Origin: Chamaelirium japonicum
Taxonomy: Eukaryota; Streptophyta; Magnoliopsida; Liliales; Melanthiaceae
DNA: 64,000 bases
Reading direction: 5' to 3'
Assembly (NCBI GenBank): GCA_947650365.1
Contig: CANTAL010000096.1
Location: 558,001-622,000 of the forward strand
The position numbers were made by a program, and so were the translations under genes. Within the stretch, counting starts at the first letter, position 1. Every line of letters starts with the position of its first letter. Below are positions 24,837 through 37,702 of the stretch, in pieces. The notes below the pieces were generated by a model. The model was not told where the DNA came from. It saw only the letters and a program-made list of their open reading frames with translations, and made no database searches.

Positions 24837-25670
24837 ACGAATGTATCCATTCTAATTCATTCGTACGATCCATTCTAATTCATTCGTAAGATCCATTCTA
24901 ATTCATTCGTACGATCCATTCTAATTCATTCGTACGATCCATTCTAATTCATTCGCACGAATGTATCCATTCTAGTTCATTCGTACGATCCATTCTAATT
25001 CATTCGTACAATCCATTCTAATTCATTGGTACGATCCATTCTAATTCATTCGCACAAATGTATCCATTCTAATTCATTCGTACGATCCATTCTAATTTAT
25101 TCGTACGATCCATTCTAATTCATTCGTAAGATCCATTCTAATTCATTCGTACGATCCATTCTAATTCATTCGTACGATCCATTCTAATTCATTCGCACGA
25201 ATGCATCCATTCTAGTTCATTCGTACGATCCATTCTAATTCATTCGTACGATCCATTCTAATTCATTCGCACGATCCATTCTAATTCATTCGTACGATCC
25301 ATTCTAATTCATTCATACGATCCATTCTAATTCATTCGTACGATCCATTCTAATTCATTCGCACAAATGTATCCATTCTAATTCATTCGTACGATCCATT
25401 CTAATTCATTCGCTCGAATGTATCCATTCTAATCCATTCGTACGATCCATTCTAATCCATTCGTACGATCCATTCTAATTCATTCGCATGAATATACACC
25501 ATTCTAATTCATTCATTTGATCCATTCTAATTCATTCGTACGATCCATTCTAATTCATTCGTCCGATCCATTCTAATTCATTCGCACGAATGTATCCATT
25601 CTAATTCATTCGTACGATCCATTCTAATTCATTCGCACGATCCATTCTAATTCATTCATAGGATCCATTC
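24837..25670 (-). repeat. satellite - block left of the solo LTR
   Basis: This contains a roughly 240-bp local repeat marked by GTAAGATCC then CGAATGTATCCATTCTAG (near 24966 and 25200). A CGCTCGAATG / TAATCCATTCG / CATTTGATCC string at about 25410-25580 recurs right of the LTR at about 26380-26590. Confidence 0.85.
25666..25670. other. left target-site duplication of the solo LTR (CATTC)
   Basis: It is paired with CATTC at 26344-26348. Joining the flanks restores an uninterrupted GATCCATTCTAATTCATTC monomer. Confidence 0.85.
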
Positions 25671-26343
25671 TGATGCAGGACGGCCGTTGATCGTCGGCGC
25701 AAGAGATAGGAAGAAAGAAGAAGATAAAAAGGGGGGGGCCTCGCACCCTTGGCCTCTCGCCAAATCCGATCTCACATCGGCATTGAGCCTCTCGCTCGCT
25801 CTCCTCTCACAGGGGAACTCGTGGCAAATGCACACAATTTTTTTTTTTCATTCAATCATTCAGTCAATACCATTACAATGGGGGCTTCATGGCCTTTAAA
25901 TAAAAAAAAACTCTAACAAATAAGATCATAAGAGATAAGCTCATATGATTTAACAGAATAACAAAAATAACAACTTCCTAAAATAAAGAGATAAAGATGG
26001 TAACCACTAATGGGATAAAGATCTCACCTAATTAACTTCCTAATCCATCATATCTCTATCTTTAAAATTATCCATAAATAAAGATAACTACTACAAAATT
26101 TAAAATACCTAAATCTATCTAAATCTTTCCTAAAAGATATTTTTAAAACTACCATATTTAATAAATCCGAAAATAACATATTTTTGGATTAAATAATAAT
26201 TTCGGAGTAAAATAATTATTTTATTCCGAATTTTATATTTTATTCCGAAAATACTATTTTCAAGAATTATTAAAACCAAAAATAATTATATTATTCTTAT
26301 TCAAGCCTCGAAACACGTGCTTGTCGAATCTGCTCGTGCATCA
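25671..26343 (-). mobile_element. solo LTR (673 bp) inserted in the satellite
   Basis: The sequence is bounded by TGATGCA and TGCATCA, a 7-bp terminal inverted repeat, and flanked on both sides by CATTC. It has no internal region, so it is a solo LTR left by recombination between two LTRs. Orientation is taken as minus from a TATTTAAAGG TATA box, followed by a CATTGTAATGG and pyrimidine-rich U5 layout familiar from plant Copia-type LTRs. That superfamily call is tentative. U3 (right part) is very AT-rich, while U5 (left part) is GC-rich with a GGGGGGGG run at about 25731-25738. The 70-residue open frame across 25687-25899 is fortuitous. The sequence shares nothing obvious with the LTR at 996-1664. 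Confidence 0.88.
25895..25902 (-). promoter_or_regulatory. solo LTR TATA box
   Basis: The minus strand reads TATTTAAA, then GGCCATGAAG. It lies about 440 bp into the LTR, at the boundary of AT-rich U3 and the more GC-rich R/U5. Motif and position only. Confidence 0.5.
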
Positions 26344-26348
26344 CATTC
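26344..26348. other. right target-site duplication of the solo LTR (CATTC)
   Basis: It directly follows the TGCATCA end and is identical to 25666-25670. The 5-bp length is usual for LTR retrotransposon integrase. Confidence 0.85.
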
Positions 26349-27597
26349 TAATTCATTCATACGATCTATTCTAATTCATTCGCTCGAATGTATCCATTCT
26401 AATCCATTCGTACGATCCATTCTATTCCATTCGTACGATCCACTCTAATTCATTCGCATGAATGTAACCATTCTAATTCATTCATTTGATAAATTCTAAT
26501 TCATTCGTATGATCCATTCTAATTCATTCGTCCGATCCATTCTAATTCATTCGTACGATCCATTCTAATTCATTCGTCCGATCCATTCTAATTCATTCGC
26601 ACGAATGTATCCATTCTAATTCATTCGTAAGATCCATTCTAATTCATTCGTACGATCCATTCTAATTCATTCGTACGATCCATTCTAATTCATTCGTAAG
26701 ATCCATTCTAATTCATTCGTACGATCCATTATAATTCATTCGTACGATCCATTCTAATTCATTCGCACGAATGTATCCATTCTAGTTTATTCGTACGATC
26801 CATTCTAATTCATTCGTACGATCCATTCTAATTCATTCGCACGATCCATTCTAATTCATTCGTACGATCCATTCTAATTCATTCGTACGATCCATTCTAA
26901 TTTATTCATACGATCCTTTCTAATTCAATCGTACGATCCATTCTAATTCATTCGTATGATCCATTCTAATTCATTCGTCCGATCCATTCTAATTCATTCG
27001 CACGAATGTATCCATTCTAATTCATTCGTACGATCCATTCTAATTCATTCGTACGATCCATTCTAATTCATTCGTAAGATCCATTCTAATTCATTCATAC
27101 GATCCATTCTAATTCATTCGTACGATCCATTCTAATTCATTCGCACGAATGTATCCATTCTAGTTCATTCGTACGATCCATTCTAATTCATTCGTACGAT
27201 CCATTCTAATTCATTCGCACGATCCATTCTAATTCATTCGTACGATTAATTCTAATTCATTCGCACGAATATATCCATTCTAATTCATTCATACGATCCA
27301 TTCTAATTCATTCGTACGATCCATTCTAATTCACTCATACGATCCATTCTAATACATTCATACGATCCATTCTAATTCATTTGCACGAATATATCCATTC
27401 TAATTCATTCGTACGATCCATTCTAATTCCTTCGTACGATCCATTCTAATTCATTCGTACGATCTATTCTAATTCATTCGTACGATCCATTCTAATTCAT
27501 TCGTACGATCCATTCTAATTCCTTCGTATGATCCATTCTAATTCATTCGTACGATCCATTCTAATTCATTCGTACAATCTATTCTAATTCATTCGTA
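26344..27597 (-). repeat. satellite - block right of the solo LTR
   Basis: It shares variant strings with the left flank: CGCTCGAATG near 26380, CATTTGATAAATTC near 26484, GTAAGATCC near 26626, 26696 and 27070, and TCTAG at 26781 and 27163. The LTR therefore split, or landed beside, an already duplicated segment. Confidence 0.85.
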
Positions 27598-27604
27598 CGA
27601 ATGG

Positions 27605-27793
27605 ATACATTCGTGTGAATGAATTAGAATGGATCGTACGAATGAGTAAGAATGGATCGTACGAATGAAATAGAATGGATTGCACGAATGAATTAGAATG
27701 GATCGTACGAATGAATTAGAATGGATCGTGTGAAAGAATTAGAATGGATTGTATGAATGAATTAGAATGGATCGTACGAATGAATTAGAATGG
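27605..27793 (+). repeat. 8-monomer higher-order unit, cleanest example
   Basis: The 28-mer is at 27605-27632, followed by seven exact 23-bp monomers: GAGTAAG 27633, GAAATAG 27656, ATTGCACG 27679, ATCGTACG 27702, GTGTGAAAG 27725, ATTGTATG 27748, ATCGTACG 27771. Confidence 0.88.
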
Positions 27794-28794
27794 ATCGTAC
27801 GAAGGAATTAGAATGGATCGTACGAATGAATTAGAATGGATCGTACGAATGAATTAGAATATATCGTACGAATGAATTAGAATGGATCGTATGAAGGAAT
27901 TAGAATGGATCGTACGAATGAATTAGAATGGAAATATTCGTGCAAATGAATTAGAATGGATCGTATGAATGTATTAGAATGGATCGTATGAGCGAATTAG
28001 AATGGATCGTACGAATGAATTAGAATGGATAGTATGAATGAATTAGAATGGATACATTCGTGTGAATGAATAAGAATGGATCGTATGAATGAATTAGAAT
28101 AGATTTTTTGAATGAATTAGAACTGATCGTACGAATGAATTAGAATGGATACATTCGTGCGAATGAATTAGAATAGATTGTATGAATGAATAAGAATGGA
28201 TAGTACGAATGAATTAGAATGGATCGTACGAGTGAATTAGAATGCATACGAAGGAATTAGAATGGATCTTACGAAGGAATTAGAATGGATCATACGAATG
28301 AAATAGAATGGATCGTACGAAGGAATTAGAATGGATCGTACGAAGGAATTAGAATGGATCGTACGAATAAATTAGAATGGATATATTCGTGCAAATGAAT
28401 TAGAATGGATCGTATGAATGAATTAGAATGGATCATATGAGTGAATTAGAACGGATAGTACGAATGAAGTAGAATGGATCGTATGAATGAATTAGAATGG
28501 ATACATTCGTGTGAATGAATTAGAATGGATCGTATGAATGAATTAGAATAGATTGTGCGATTGAATTAGAATGGATCGTACGAATTAATTAGAATGGATA
28601 CATTCGTCCAAATGAATTAGAATGGATCGTACGAATGAATTAGAATGGATCGTACGAATGAATTAGAATGGATCGTACGAATGAATTAGAATGGATCGTA
28701 CGAAGGAATTAGAATGGATCGTACGAATGAATTAGAATGGATCGTACGATTGAATTAGAATGGATCATACGAATGAGTAAGAATGGATCGTATG

Positions 28795-28834
28795 AATGAA
28801 TTAGATTGGATCGTACGATCCATTCTAATTCATT
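28795..28834. repeat. 40-bp palindrome with one mismatched pair
   Basis: It is centred at 28814/28815 on ATCGTACGAT. The mismatch is 28806/28823. The same structure recurs at about 41848-41888. Confidence 0.88.
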
Positions 28835-30766
28835 AGAATGGATCGTGCTAATGAATTAGAATGGAATATACGAATGAATTAGAATGGATCGTAGAATGGA
28901 TCGTACGAATGAATTAGAATGAATTAGAATGGATCGTACGAATGAATTAAGTAGATCATAGGAATGAATTAGAATGGATCGTGCAAATGAAATAGAATGG
29001 ATACATTCGTGCGAATGAATTAGAATAGATCGTGTGAATGAATTAGAATGGATCGTACGAATGAATTAGAATGGATATATTTGAACGAATAAATTAGAAT
29101 GGATCATACGAATGAATTAGAATGGATCGTACGAATGAATTACAATGGATAGTGCGAATGAATTAGAATCGATCGTACGAATGAATTAGAATGGATCGTA
29201 CGAATGAATTAGAATGGATCATACGAATGAGTAAGAATGGATCGTACGAATGAATTAGAATGGATCATACGAATGAATTAGAATGGATCGTACGAATAAA
29301 TTAGAATGGATACATTCGTCCGAATGAATTAGAATGGATCATACAAATGAGTAAGAATGGATCGTACGAATGAAATAGAATAGATTGTACGAATTAATTA
29401 GAATGGATCCTAGTACGATCCATTCTAATTCATCCGTACGATCCATTCTAATTCATTCATACAATCCATTCTAATTCTTTCACACGATCCATTCTAATTC
29501 ATTCGTACGATCCATTCTAATTCATTCGTGCAATCCATTCTATTTCATTCGTACGATCCATTTTTACTCATTCGTACGATCAATTCTAATTCATTCACAC
29601 AAATGTATCCATTCGTACGAATGAATTAGAATAGATTGTACGAATGAATTAGAATGGATCGTATGAATGAATTAGAATGGATCGTACGAAGGAATTAGAA
29701 TGGATCGTACGAATGAATTAGAATGGATCGTATGAATGAATTAGAATAGATCATACGAATGAATTAGAATGGATCGTACGAAGGAATTAGAATGGATCGT
29801 ACGAATGAATTAGAATGGATATATTCGTGCAAATGAATTAGAATGGATCGTATGAATGTATTAGAATGGATCGTATGAGTGAAGTAGAATGGATCGTACA
29901 AATGAATTAGAATGGATTGTATGAATGAATAAGAATGGATCGTACGAATGAATTAGAATGGATCATACGAATTAATTAGAATGGAGCATAGGAATGAATT
30001 AGAATGGATCGTACGAATGAATTAGAATGGATCGTACGAATGAATTAGAATGGATACATTCGTGCGAATGAATTAGAATGGATTGTGCGAATGAATAAGA
30101 ACGGATCGTGCGAATGAATTAGAATGGATCGTACGAAAGAATTAGAATGGATCGTGCGAATGAATTAGAATGGATCATACGAATGAATTAGAATGGATAA
30201 ATTTGTGCGAATGAATTAGAATGGATCGTACGAATGAATTAGAATGGATCGTATGAATGAATTAGAATGGATCGTACGAATGAATTAGAATGGATCGTGC
30301 GAATGAATTAGAATGGATCGTACGAATGAATTAGAATGGATCGTGTGAAAGAATTAGAATGGATCGTACGAATGAATTAGAATGGATCATGCGAATGAAT
30401 TAGAATGGATCGTACGAATGAATTAGAATGGATACATTTGTGCGAATAAATTAGAATGGATCATACGAATGAATTAGAATGGATCGTATGAATGAATTAG
30501 AATGGATCGTACGAATGAATTAGAATGGATCGTGCGAAAGAATTAGAATGGATCGTACAAATCAATTAGAATGGATCGTACGAATGAACTAGAATGGATA
30601 CATTCATGCGAATGAATTAGAATGGATCGTACGAATGAATTAGAATGGATCTTATTAATTAGAATGGATCGTACGAATGAATTAGAATGGATCATGTGAA
30701 AGAATTAGAATGGATTTTATGAATGAATTAGAATGGATCGTATGAATGAATTAGAATGGATCGTGC

Positions 30767-30799
30767 GAATGAATTCGAATGGATCGTACGAATTCATTC
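30767..30799. repeat. 11-11-11 bp inverted junction, + loop form
   Basis: Arms GAATGAATTCG (30767-30777) and CGAATTCATTC (30789-30799) flank the loop AATGGATCGTA. Other copies with this loop orientation are at 47044, 53780 and 62833. Confidence 0.88.
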
Positions 30800-33700
30800 T
30801 AATTCATTCATACAATCCATTCTAATTCTTTCACACGATCCATTCTAATTCATTCGTACGTTCCATTCTAATTCATTAGCACGATCCATGCTAATTCATT
30901 CGTTCGATCAATTCTAATTCATTAGCACGATCCATTCTAATTCATTCGTACGATCCATTCTAATTCTTTCGCACGATCCATTCTAATTCATTCATAGCAT
31001 CCATTCTAATTCATTCATACGATCTATTCTAATTCTTTCGCACGAATGTATCCATTCTAATTCATTCGCACGAATGTATCCATTCTAATTCATTCGTACG
31101 ATCCATTCTAATTCATTCGTACGATCCATTCTAATTGATTCGTACAATCCATTCTAATTCATTCGTACGATCAATTCTAATTCATTCGCACGAATGTATC
31201 CATTCTAATTCATTCGTACATACGATCCATTCTAATTCATTCGCACGAATGTATCCATTCTAATTCATTTGTATAATCCATTCTATTTCATTCGTACGAT
31301 CCATTCTTACTCATTCGTATGATCCATTCTAATTCATTCGCACGAATGTATCCATTCTAATTCATTCGTACAATCCATTCTAATTCATTCGCACAATCCA
31401 TTCTATTTCATTCGCACGATCCATTCTTACTAATTCGTACGATCCATTCTAATTCCTTCGTACGATCTATTCTATTTCATTCGTATGATCCATTCTAATT
31501 CCTTTGTACGATCCATTCTAATTCCTTCGTATCCATTCTAATTCACTAAAACGATCCATTATAATTCATTCGTACGATCCATTCTAATTCATTTGCACGA
31601 ATATATCCATTCTAATTCATTCGCACGATCTATTCTAATTCATTCGCATGATCCATTCTAATTAATTCGTACGATCGTGCTAGTGAATTAAAATGGATCG
31701 TACGAATGAATTAGAATGGATACATTCGTGCGAATCCATTCTATTTCATTCGTACGATCCATTCTAATTCATTCATACGATCCATTCTCACTCATTCGTA
31801 CGATCCATTCTAATTCATTCATACGATCCATTCTAACTCATTCGTACGATCCATTCTAATTCATTCGTATAATCCATTCTAATTTTTTCACACGATCCAT
31901 TCTAATTCATTCGTACGATCCATTCTAATTCATTCGTACGATTCATTCTAATTCATTTGCACGATCCATTCTACTTCATTTGTACGATCCATTCCAAGAT
32001 TCATTCCAATTCATTCGTACGATCCATTCCAATTCATTCGTACGATCCATTCTAATTCATTCGTACGATCCATTCTAATTCATTCATACGATCCATTCTA
32101 ATTCCTTCCATTCTAAATCATTCGTACGATCCATTCTAATTCATTCGCACGATTCATTCTAATTCATTCATACGATCCATTCTAATTTATTCGTATGATC
32201 CATTCTAATTCCTTCGTACGATCCATTCTAATTCCTTCGTACGATCCATACTACTTCCTTTGTACGATCCATTCTAATTCCTTCGTACGATCCATTCTAA
32301 TTCATTCATACGATCCAATCTAATTCATTCCTACGATCCATCTTAATTCATTCGCACGATCCATTCTAATTCATTCGCACGATCTATTCTAATTCATTCG
32401 TACGATCCATTCTAATTCCTTCGTACGATCCATTCTAATTCATTCGCACGATCCATTCTAATTCATTCATACGATCCATTCTACTTCATTCATACGATCC
32501 ATTCTAATTCATTCGTATGATCCATTCTAATTAGAATGGATCGTGCGAATGAATTAGAATGGATTGTATGAATTAATTAGAATAGATTATGCGAATGAAT
32601 TAGAATGGATCGTGCGAATGAATTAGAATGGATCGTACGGTACGATCCATTCTAATTCATTCGCACGATCCATTCTAATTCATTCATACGATCCAATCTA
32701 ATTTATTCATACAATCCATTCTTACTCATACGTATGATCCATTCTAATTCATTCGTACAATCCATTCTTATTCATTCGTACAATCCATTCTATTTCATTC
32801 GTACGATCGATTCTAATTCATTCGTACAATCCATTCTAATTCATTCGTACGATCCATTCTAGGATCCATTCTAATTCATTCGTATATTCCATTCTAATTC
32901 ATTAGCACGATCCATGCTAATGAATTAGAATGGATCGTACGATCCAATCTAATTCATTCATACGATCTATTCTTACTCATTCGTATGATCCATTCTAATT
33001 CAATCGTACGATCCATTCTAATTCCTTCGTACGATCCATTCTAATTCATTCGTACGATCCATTCTAATTCATTCGTACGATCCATTCAAATTCCTTCGTA
33101 CGATCCATTCTAATTCATTCGTACGATCCATTCTAATTCATTCGCGCAATCTATTCTAATTCATTCGTACGATCCATTCTAATTCATTCGTACGATCCAT
33201 TCTAATTCATTCGTACGATCCATTCTAATTCATTCATACAATCCATTCTAATTTATTCGCACGAATGTATCCATTCTAATTCATTCGTACGATCCATTCT
33301 AATTCATTCGCACAATCGATTCTAATTCATTCATACGATCCATTCTAATTCATTCGCACGAATGTATCCATTCTAATTCATTCATACGATCCATTCTACT
33401 TCATTCGTACTATCCGTTCTAATTCACTCATACGATCCATTCTAATTCATTCATACGATCCATTCTAATTCATTTGCACGAATATATCCATTCTAATTCA
33501 TTCGTACGATCCATTCTAATTCCTTCGTACGATCCATTCTAATTCCTTCGTACGATCCATTCTAATTCCTTCGTATGATCCATTCTATTTCGTTCGTATG
33601 ATCCGTTCTAATTCCTTCGTACGATCCATTCTAATTCCTTCGTATCCATTCTAATTCACTCATACGATCCATTCTAATTCATTCGTACGATCCATTCTAA

Positions 33701-34139
33701 TTCATTCATACAATCCATTCTAATTCATTCGAACGAATGTATCCATTCTAATTCATTCGTACGATCAGTTCTAATTCATTCACAAAATCTATTCTAATTC
33801 ATTCATACGATCCATTCTAATTCATTCACACGAATGTATCCATTCTAATTCATTCATACGAACCATTCTAATTCATTCGTACGATCCATTCTAATTCACT
33901 CATACGATCCATTCTAATACATTCATACGATCCATTCTAATTCATTTGCACGAATATGTCCATTCTAATTCATTCGTACGATCCATTCTAATTCCTTCGT
34001 ACGATCCATTCTAATTCATTCGTACGATCTGTTCTAATTCATTCGTACGATCCATTCTAATTCATTCGTACGATCCATTCTAATTCCTTCGTACGATCCA
34101 TTCTAATTCATTCGTACAATCTATTCTAATTCATTCGTA
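30790..34139. repeat. mainly - satellite with three short + islands
   Basis: Blocks: - 30790-31673, + 31674-31735, - 31736-32530, + 32531-32640, - 32641-32917, + 32918-32941, - 32942-34139. Islands are one to five monomers long. Truncated monomers occur near 31990, 32105 and 32860. The AATTCCTTCG variant is frequent here. Confidence 0.8.
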
Positions 34140-36177
34140 CGAATGGATACACTCGTGTGAATGAATTAGAATGGATCGTACGAATGAGTAAGAATGGATC
34201 GTACGAATGAAATAGAATGGATTGCACGAATGAATTAGAATGGATCGTACGAATGAATTAGAATGGATCATGTGAAAGAATTAGAATGGATTGTATGAAT
34301 GAATTAGAATGGATCGTATGAATGAATTAGAATGGATCGTACGAATAAATTAGAATGGATACATTCGTGCGAATGAATTAGAATGGATCATACGAATGAG
34401 TAAGAATGGATCGTACGAATGAAATAGAATGGATTGTAGGAATGAATTAGAATGGATCATACGAACGAATTAGAATAGATTGTATGAATGAATTGGAATG
34501 TATCCATTCTAATTGATACGTACGATCCATTCTATTTCATTCGTACGATCCATTCTAATTCATTCATACGATCCATTCTAATTCATTCATACAATCCATT
34601 CTAATTCTTTCACACGATCCATTCTAATTCATTCGTACGATCCATTCTAATTTATTCGTACAATCCATTCTATTTCATTCGTACGATCCATTCTTACTCA
34701 TTCGTACGATCCATTCTAATTCAATCCATTCTAATTCTTTCACACGATCCATTGTAATTCATTCATACGATCCATTCTAATTCATTCGTATGATCCATTC
34801 TAATTCCTCCATACGATCCATTCTATTTCATTCATACGATGCATTCTTACTCATTCGTATGATCCATTCTAATTCATTTGCATGAATATATCCATTCTAA
34901 TTCATTCGTACGAATGAAATAGAATGGATTGTACGAATGAATTAGAATGGATCGTACGAATGAATTAGAATGGATACATTCGTGCGAATGAATTAGAATG
35001 GATCGTATGAATGAATTAGAAAGGATCGTATGAATGAATTAGAATAGATTGTGCGAATGAATTAGAATGGATCGTAAGAATGAATTAATGAATTAGAATG
35101 GATCGTACGAAGGAATAAGAATGGATTGTACGAATGAATTAGAATGGATCATACGAATGAATTAGAATGGATACATTCATACGAATGAATTAGAGTGGAT
35201 CATGCAAATGAATTCGAATGGATCGTGCGAATGAATTAGAATGGATCGTATGAATGAATTAGAATGGATCGTTCGAATGAATTCGAATGGATCATGCGAA
35301 TGAATTAGAATGGATTGTATGAATGAATTAGAATGGATCGTCTGAATGAATTAGATTGGATCGTACGAATGAATTAGAATGGATCGTACGAATGAATTAG
35401 AATGGATACATTCGTGCGAATGAATTAGAATGGATCATACGATTGAGTAAGAATGGATCGTACGAATGAAATAGAATGGATTGAGTAAGAATGGATTGTA
35501 TGAATGAATTAGAATGGATCGTACGAATGAATTAGAATGGATCGTGTGAAAGAATTAGAATGGATTGTATGAATGAATTAGAATGGATCGTACGAATGAA
35601 TTAGAATGGATACAATCGTGCAAATGAATTAGAATGGATCATACGAATGAGTAAGAATGGATCGTATGAATGAAATAGAATGGATTGTACGAATGAATTA
35701 GAATGGATTGTGCGAATGAATTTGAATGGATCGTACGAATGAATTAGAATGGATCATGCTAATGAATTAGAATTGATCGTACGAATGAAATAGAATGGAT
35801 TGTACGAATGATTTAGAATGGATCGTACGAATGAATTAGAATGGATCGTACGAATGATTTAGAATTGATACATTCGTGCGAATGAATTAGAATGGATCAT
35901 ACGAATGAGTAAGAATGGATTGTACGAATGAAATAGAATGGATTGAACGAATGAATTTGAATGGATTCGTACGAATGAATTAGAATGGATACATTCGTGG
36001 GAATGAATTAGAATGGATCGTGCCAATGAGTAAGAATGGATCGTACGAATGAAATAGAATGGATTGTGCGAATGAATTAGAATGGATCGTACGAATGAAT
36101 TAGAATGGATCGTGTGAAAGAATTAGAATGGATTGTATGAATGAATTAGAATAGATCGTATGAATGAATTAGAATGG
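34140..36177. repeat. satellite blocks: + 34140-34500, - 34501-34909, + 34910-36177
   Basis: The switch at 34909 has a perfect 18-bp palindrome (34901-34918) that extends further with a mismatch. 8-monomer units are well preserved on + (partial near 34372 and 35406, complete at 35989-36177). Confidence 0.82.
35989..36177 (+). repeat. 8-monomer higher-order unit
   Basis: All markers are in order. The 28-mer reads CGTGGGAATG and the second monomer GTGCCAATGAG. Confidence 0.85.
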
Positions 36178-37702
36178 ATCGTACGAATGAATTAGAATGG
36201 ATCGTACGAATGAATTAGAATGGATACATTCGTGCGAATGAATTAGAATGGATACATTCGTGCGAACGAAATAGAATAGATCGTATGAATGAATTAGAAT
36301 GGATCCTATGAATGAATTAGAATGGATCGTGCGAATGAATTAGAATGGATCGTACGAATGAATTAGAATGGATCGTGCTAATGAATTAGAATTAATCGAA
36401 CGAATGAATTAGCATGGATCGTGCTAATGAATTAGAATGGAACGTATGAATGAATTAGAATGGATCGTGTGAAAGAATTAGAATGGATTGTATGAATGAA
36501 TTAGAATGAATTCGTATGATCCATTCGAATTCATTCGCACGATCCATTCTAATTCATTCATACGATCCATTCCAATTCATTCATACAATCCATTCTAATT
36601 CTTTCACACGATCCATTCTAATTCATTCGTAGGATCCATTCTAATTCATTCGTACAATCTATTCTATTTCATCTGTACGATCCATTCTTACTCATTCGTA
36701 TGATCCATTCTAATTCATTCGGACGAATGTATCCATTCTAATTTATTCGTACGATCCATTCTAATTCATTCGTACGATCCATTCTAATTCATTCGTACGA
36801 TCCATTCTTACTCATTCGTATGGTCCATTCTAATTCATTCGTACGATCCATTCTAATTCATTCGCACGATCCATTCTAATTCATTCGTACGATCGTACGA
36901 ATGAATTAGAATGGATCGTACGGAATGAATTAGAATGGATTGTATGAATGAATTAGAATGGATACATTCGTGCGAATGAATTAGAATGGATCATACGAAT
37001 GAGTAAGAATGGATCGTATGAATGAAATAGAATGGATTGCACGAATGAATTAGAATGGATCGTACAAATGAATTAGAATGGATCGTACGAATGAATTAGA
37101 ATGGATCATACGAATGAGTAAGAATGGATCGTACAAATGAAATAGAATGGATTGTACGAATGAATTAGAATGGATCGTACGAATGATTTAGAATGGATCG
37201 TGTGAAAGAATTAGAATGCATTGTATGAATGAATTAGAATGGATCATATGAATGAATAAGAATGGATCGTGCGAATGAATTCGAATGGATCGCATGATTC
37301 ATTCGAATAGAATGGATCGTATGAATGAATTAGAATGGATCGGGCGAATGAATTAGAATGGATGGTAGGATTGAATTAGAATGGATCGTATGAATGAATT
37401 AGAATGGATCGTATGAATGAATTAGAATGGATCGTGCGAATGAATTAGAATGGATCGTATGAATGAATTAGAATGGATCGTACGAATGAATTAGAATGGA
37501 TCATACGAATGAATTAGAATGGATCATACGAATGAGTAAGAATGGATCGTACGAATGAAATAGAATGGATTGTACGAATGAATTAGAATGGATCGTACGA
37601 ATGAATTAGAATGGATCGTGTGAAAGAATTAGAATGGATTGTATGAATGAATTAGAATGGATCATATGAATGAATTAGAATGGATCGTGCGAATGAATTC
37701 GA
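36178..37702. repeat. 1.5-kb repeat of the 36-39 kb pair, copy 1
   Basis: Order: + to 36514, - 36515-36895, + 36896-37702. Landmarks are ATTAGCATGGATCGTGCTAAT (two 7-bp arms) near 36408, the 11-11-11 junction at 36504-36536, GTACGGAATGAATTAG near 36918, and CGCATGATTCATTCG near 37291. A second copy follows with the same order. Confidence 0.8.
36504..36536. repeat. 11-11-11 bp inverted junction, - loop form
   Basis: The same arms flank the loop TATGATCCATT, the reverse complement of the + loop apart from one CpG-type change. Other - loop copies are at 18181, 20838, 24058, 38032, 56122 and 58892. Confidence 0.88.

Larger units (their letters stand above)
1665..25670. repeat. 23-bp satellite array, left part, with alternating block orientation
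   Basis: This is a continuous tandem satellite. The monomer on the G-rich strand is GAATG, AATTA, GAATG, GATCG, TAC (23 bp, about 35% GC, 15 of 23 purines). A 28-bp form inserts ATTCG before TGC. Point variants sit mostly at the two CpGs of ATCGTACG. Orientation flips repeatedly. No other gene or RNA is embedded. Adjacent monomers often differ, while whole multi-monomer strings recur, which is the mark of higher-order amplification. The separate entries below give block maps. Confidence 0.97.
27598..30789. repeat. satellite blocks: + 27598-28814, - 28815-28834, + 28835-29413, - 29414-29614, + 29615-30789
   Basis: This is mostly +. The 20-bp - island at 28815 is one arm of a near-perfect palindrome. 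The stretch 28380-29900 is a diverged copy of 41350-42980. GAACGGATAGTACG with GAAGTAG (near 28450) is a rare variant pair that also occurs near 41430, 45415 and 48030. Confidence 0.84.

Noticed and set aside
25849-25872. CATTCAATCATTCAGTCAATACC in the solo LTR as embedded satellite
   Set aside because: It shares only short CATTC-like words. The 23-bp phase and the CTAATTC and GATCC parts are absent, so it is LTR sequence.
25687-25899. 70-residue open frame in the solo LTR
   Set aside because: It lies wholly inside the LTR, antisense to the inferred element orientation, and shows no domain. It is explained by the GC-rich U5 region.
996-26343. The two LTRs as two ends of one element spanning 1-26 kb
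   Set aside because: Their terminal sequences (TGTGGG against TGATGCA) and bodies differ completely, and satellite fills the space between them. They are separate insertions.
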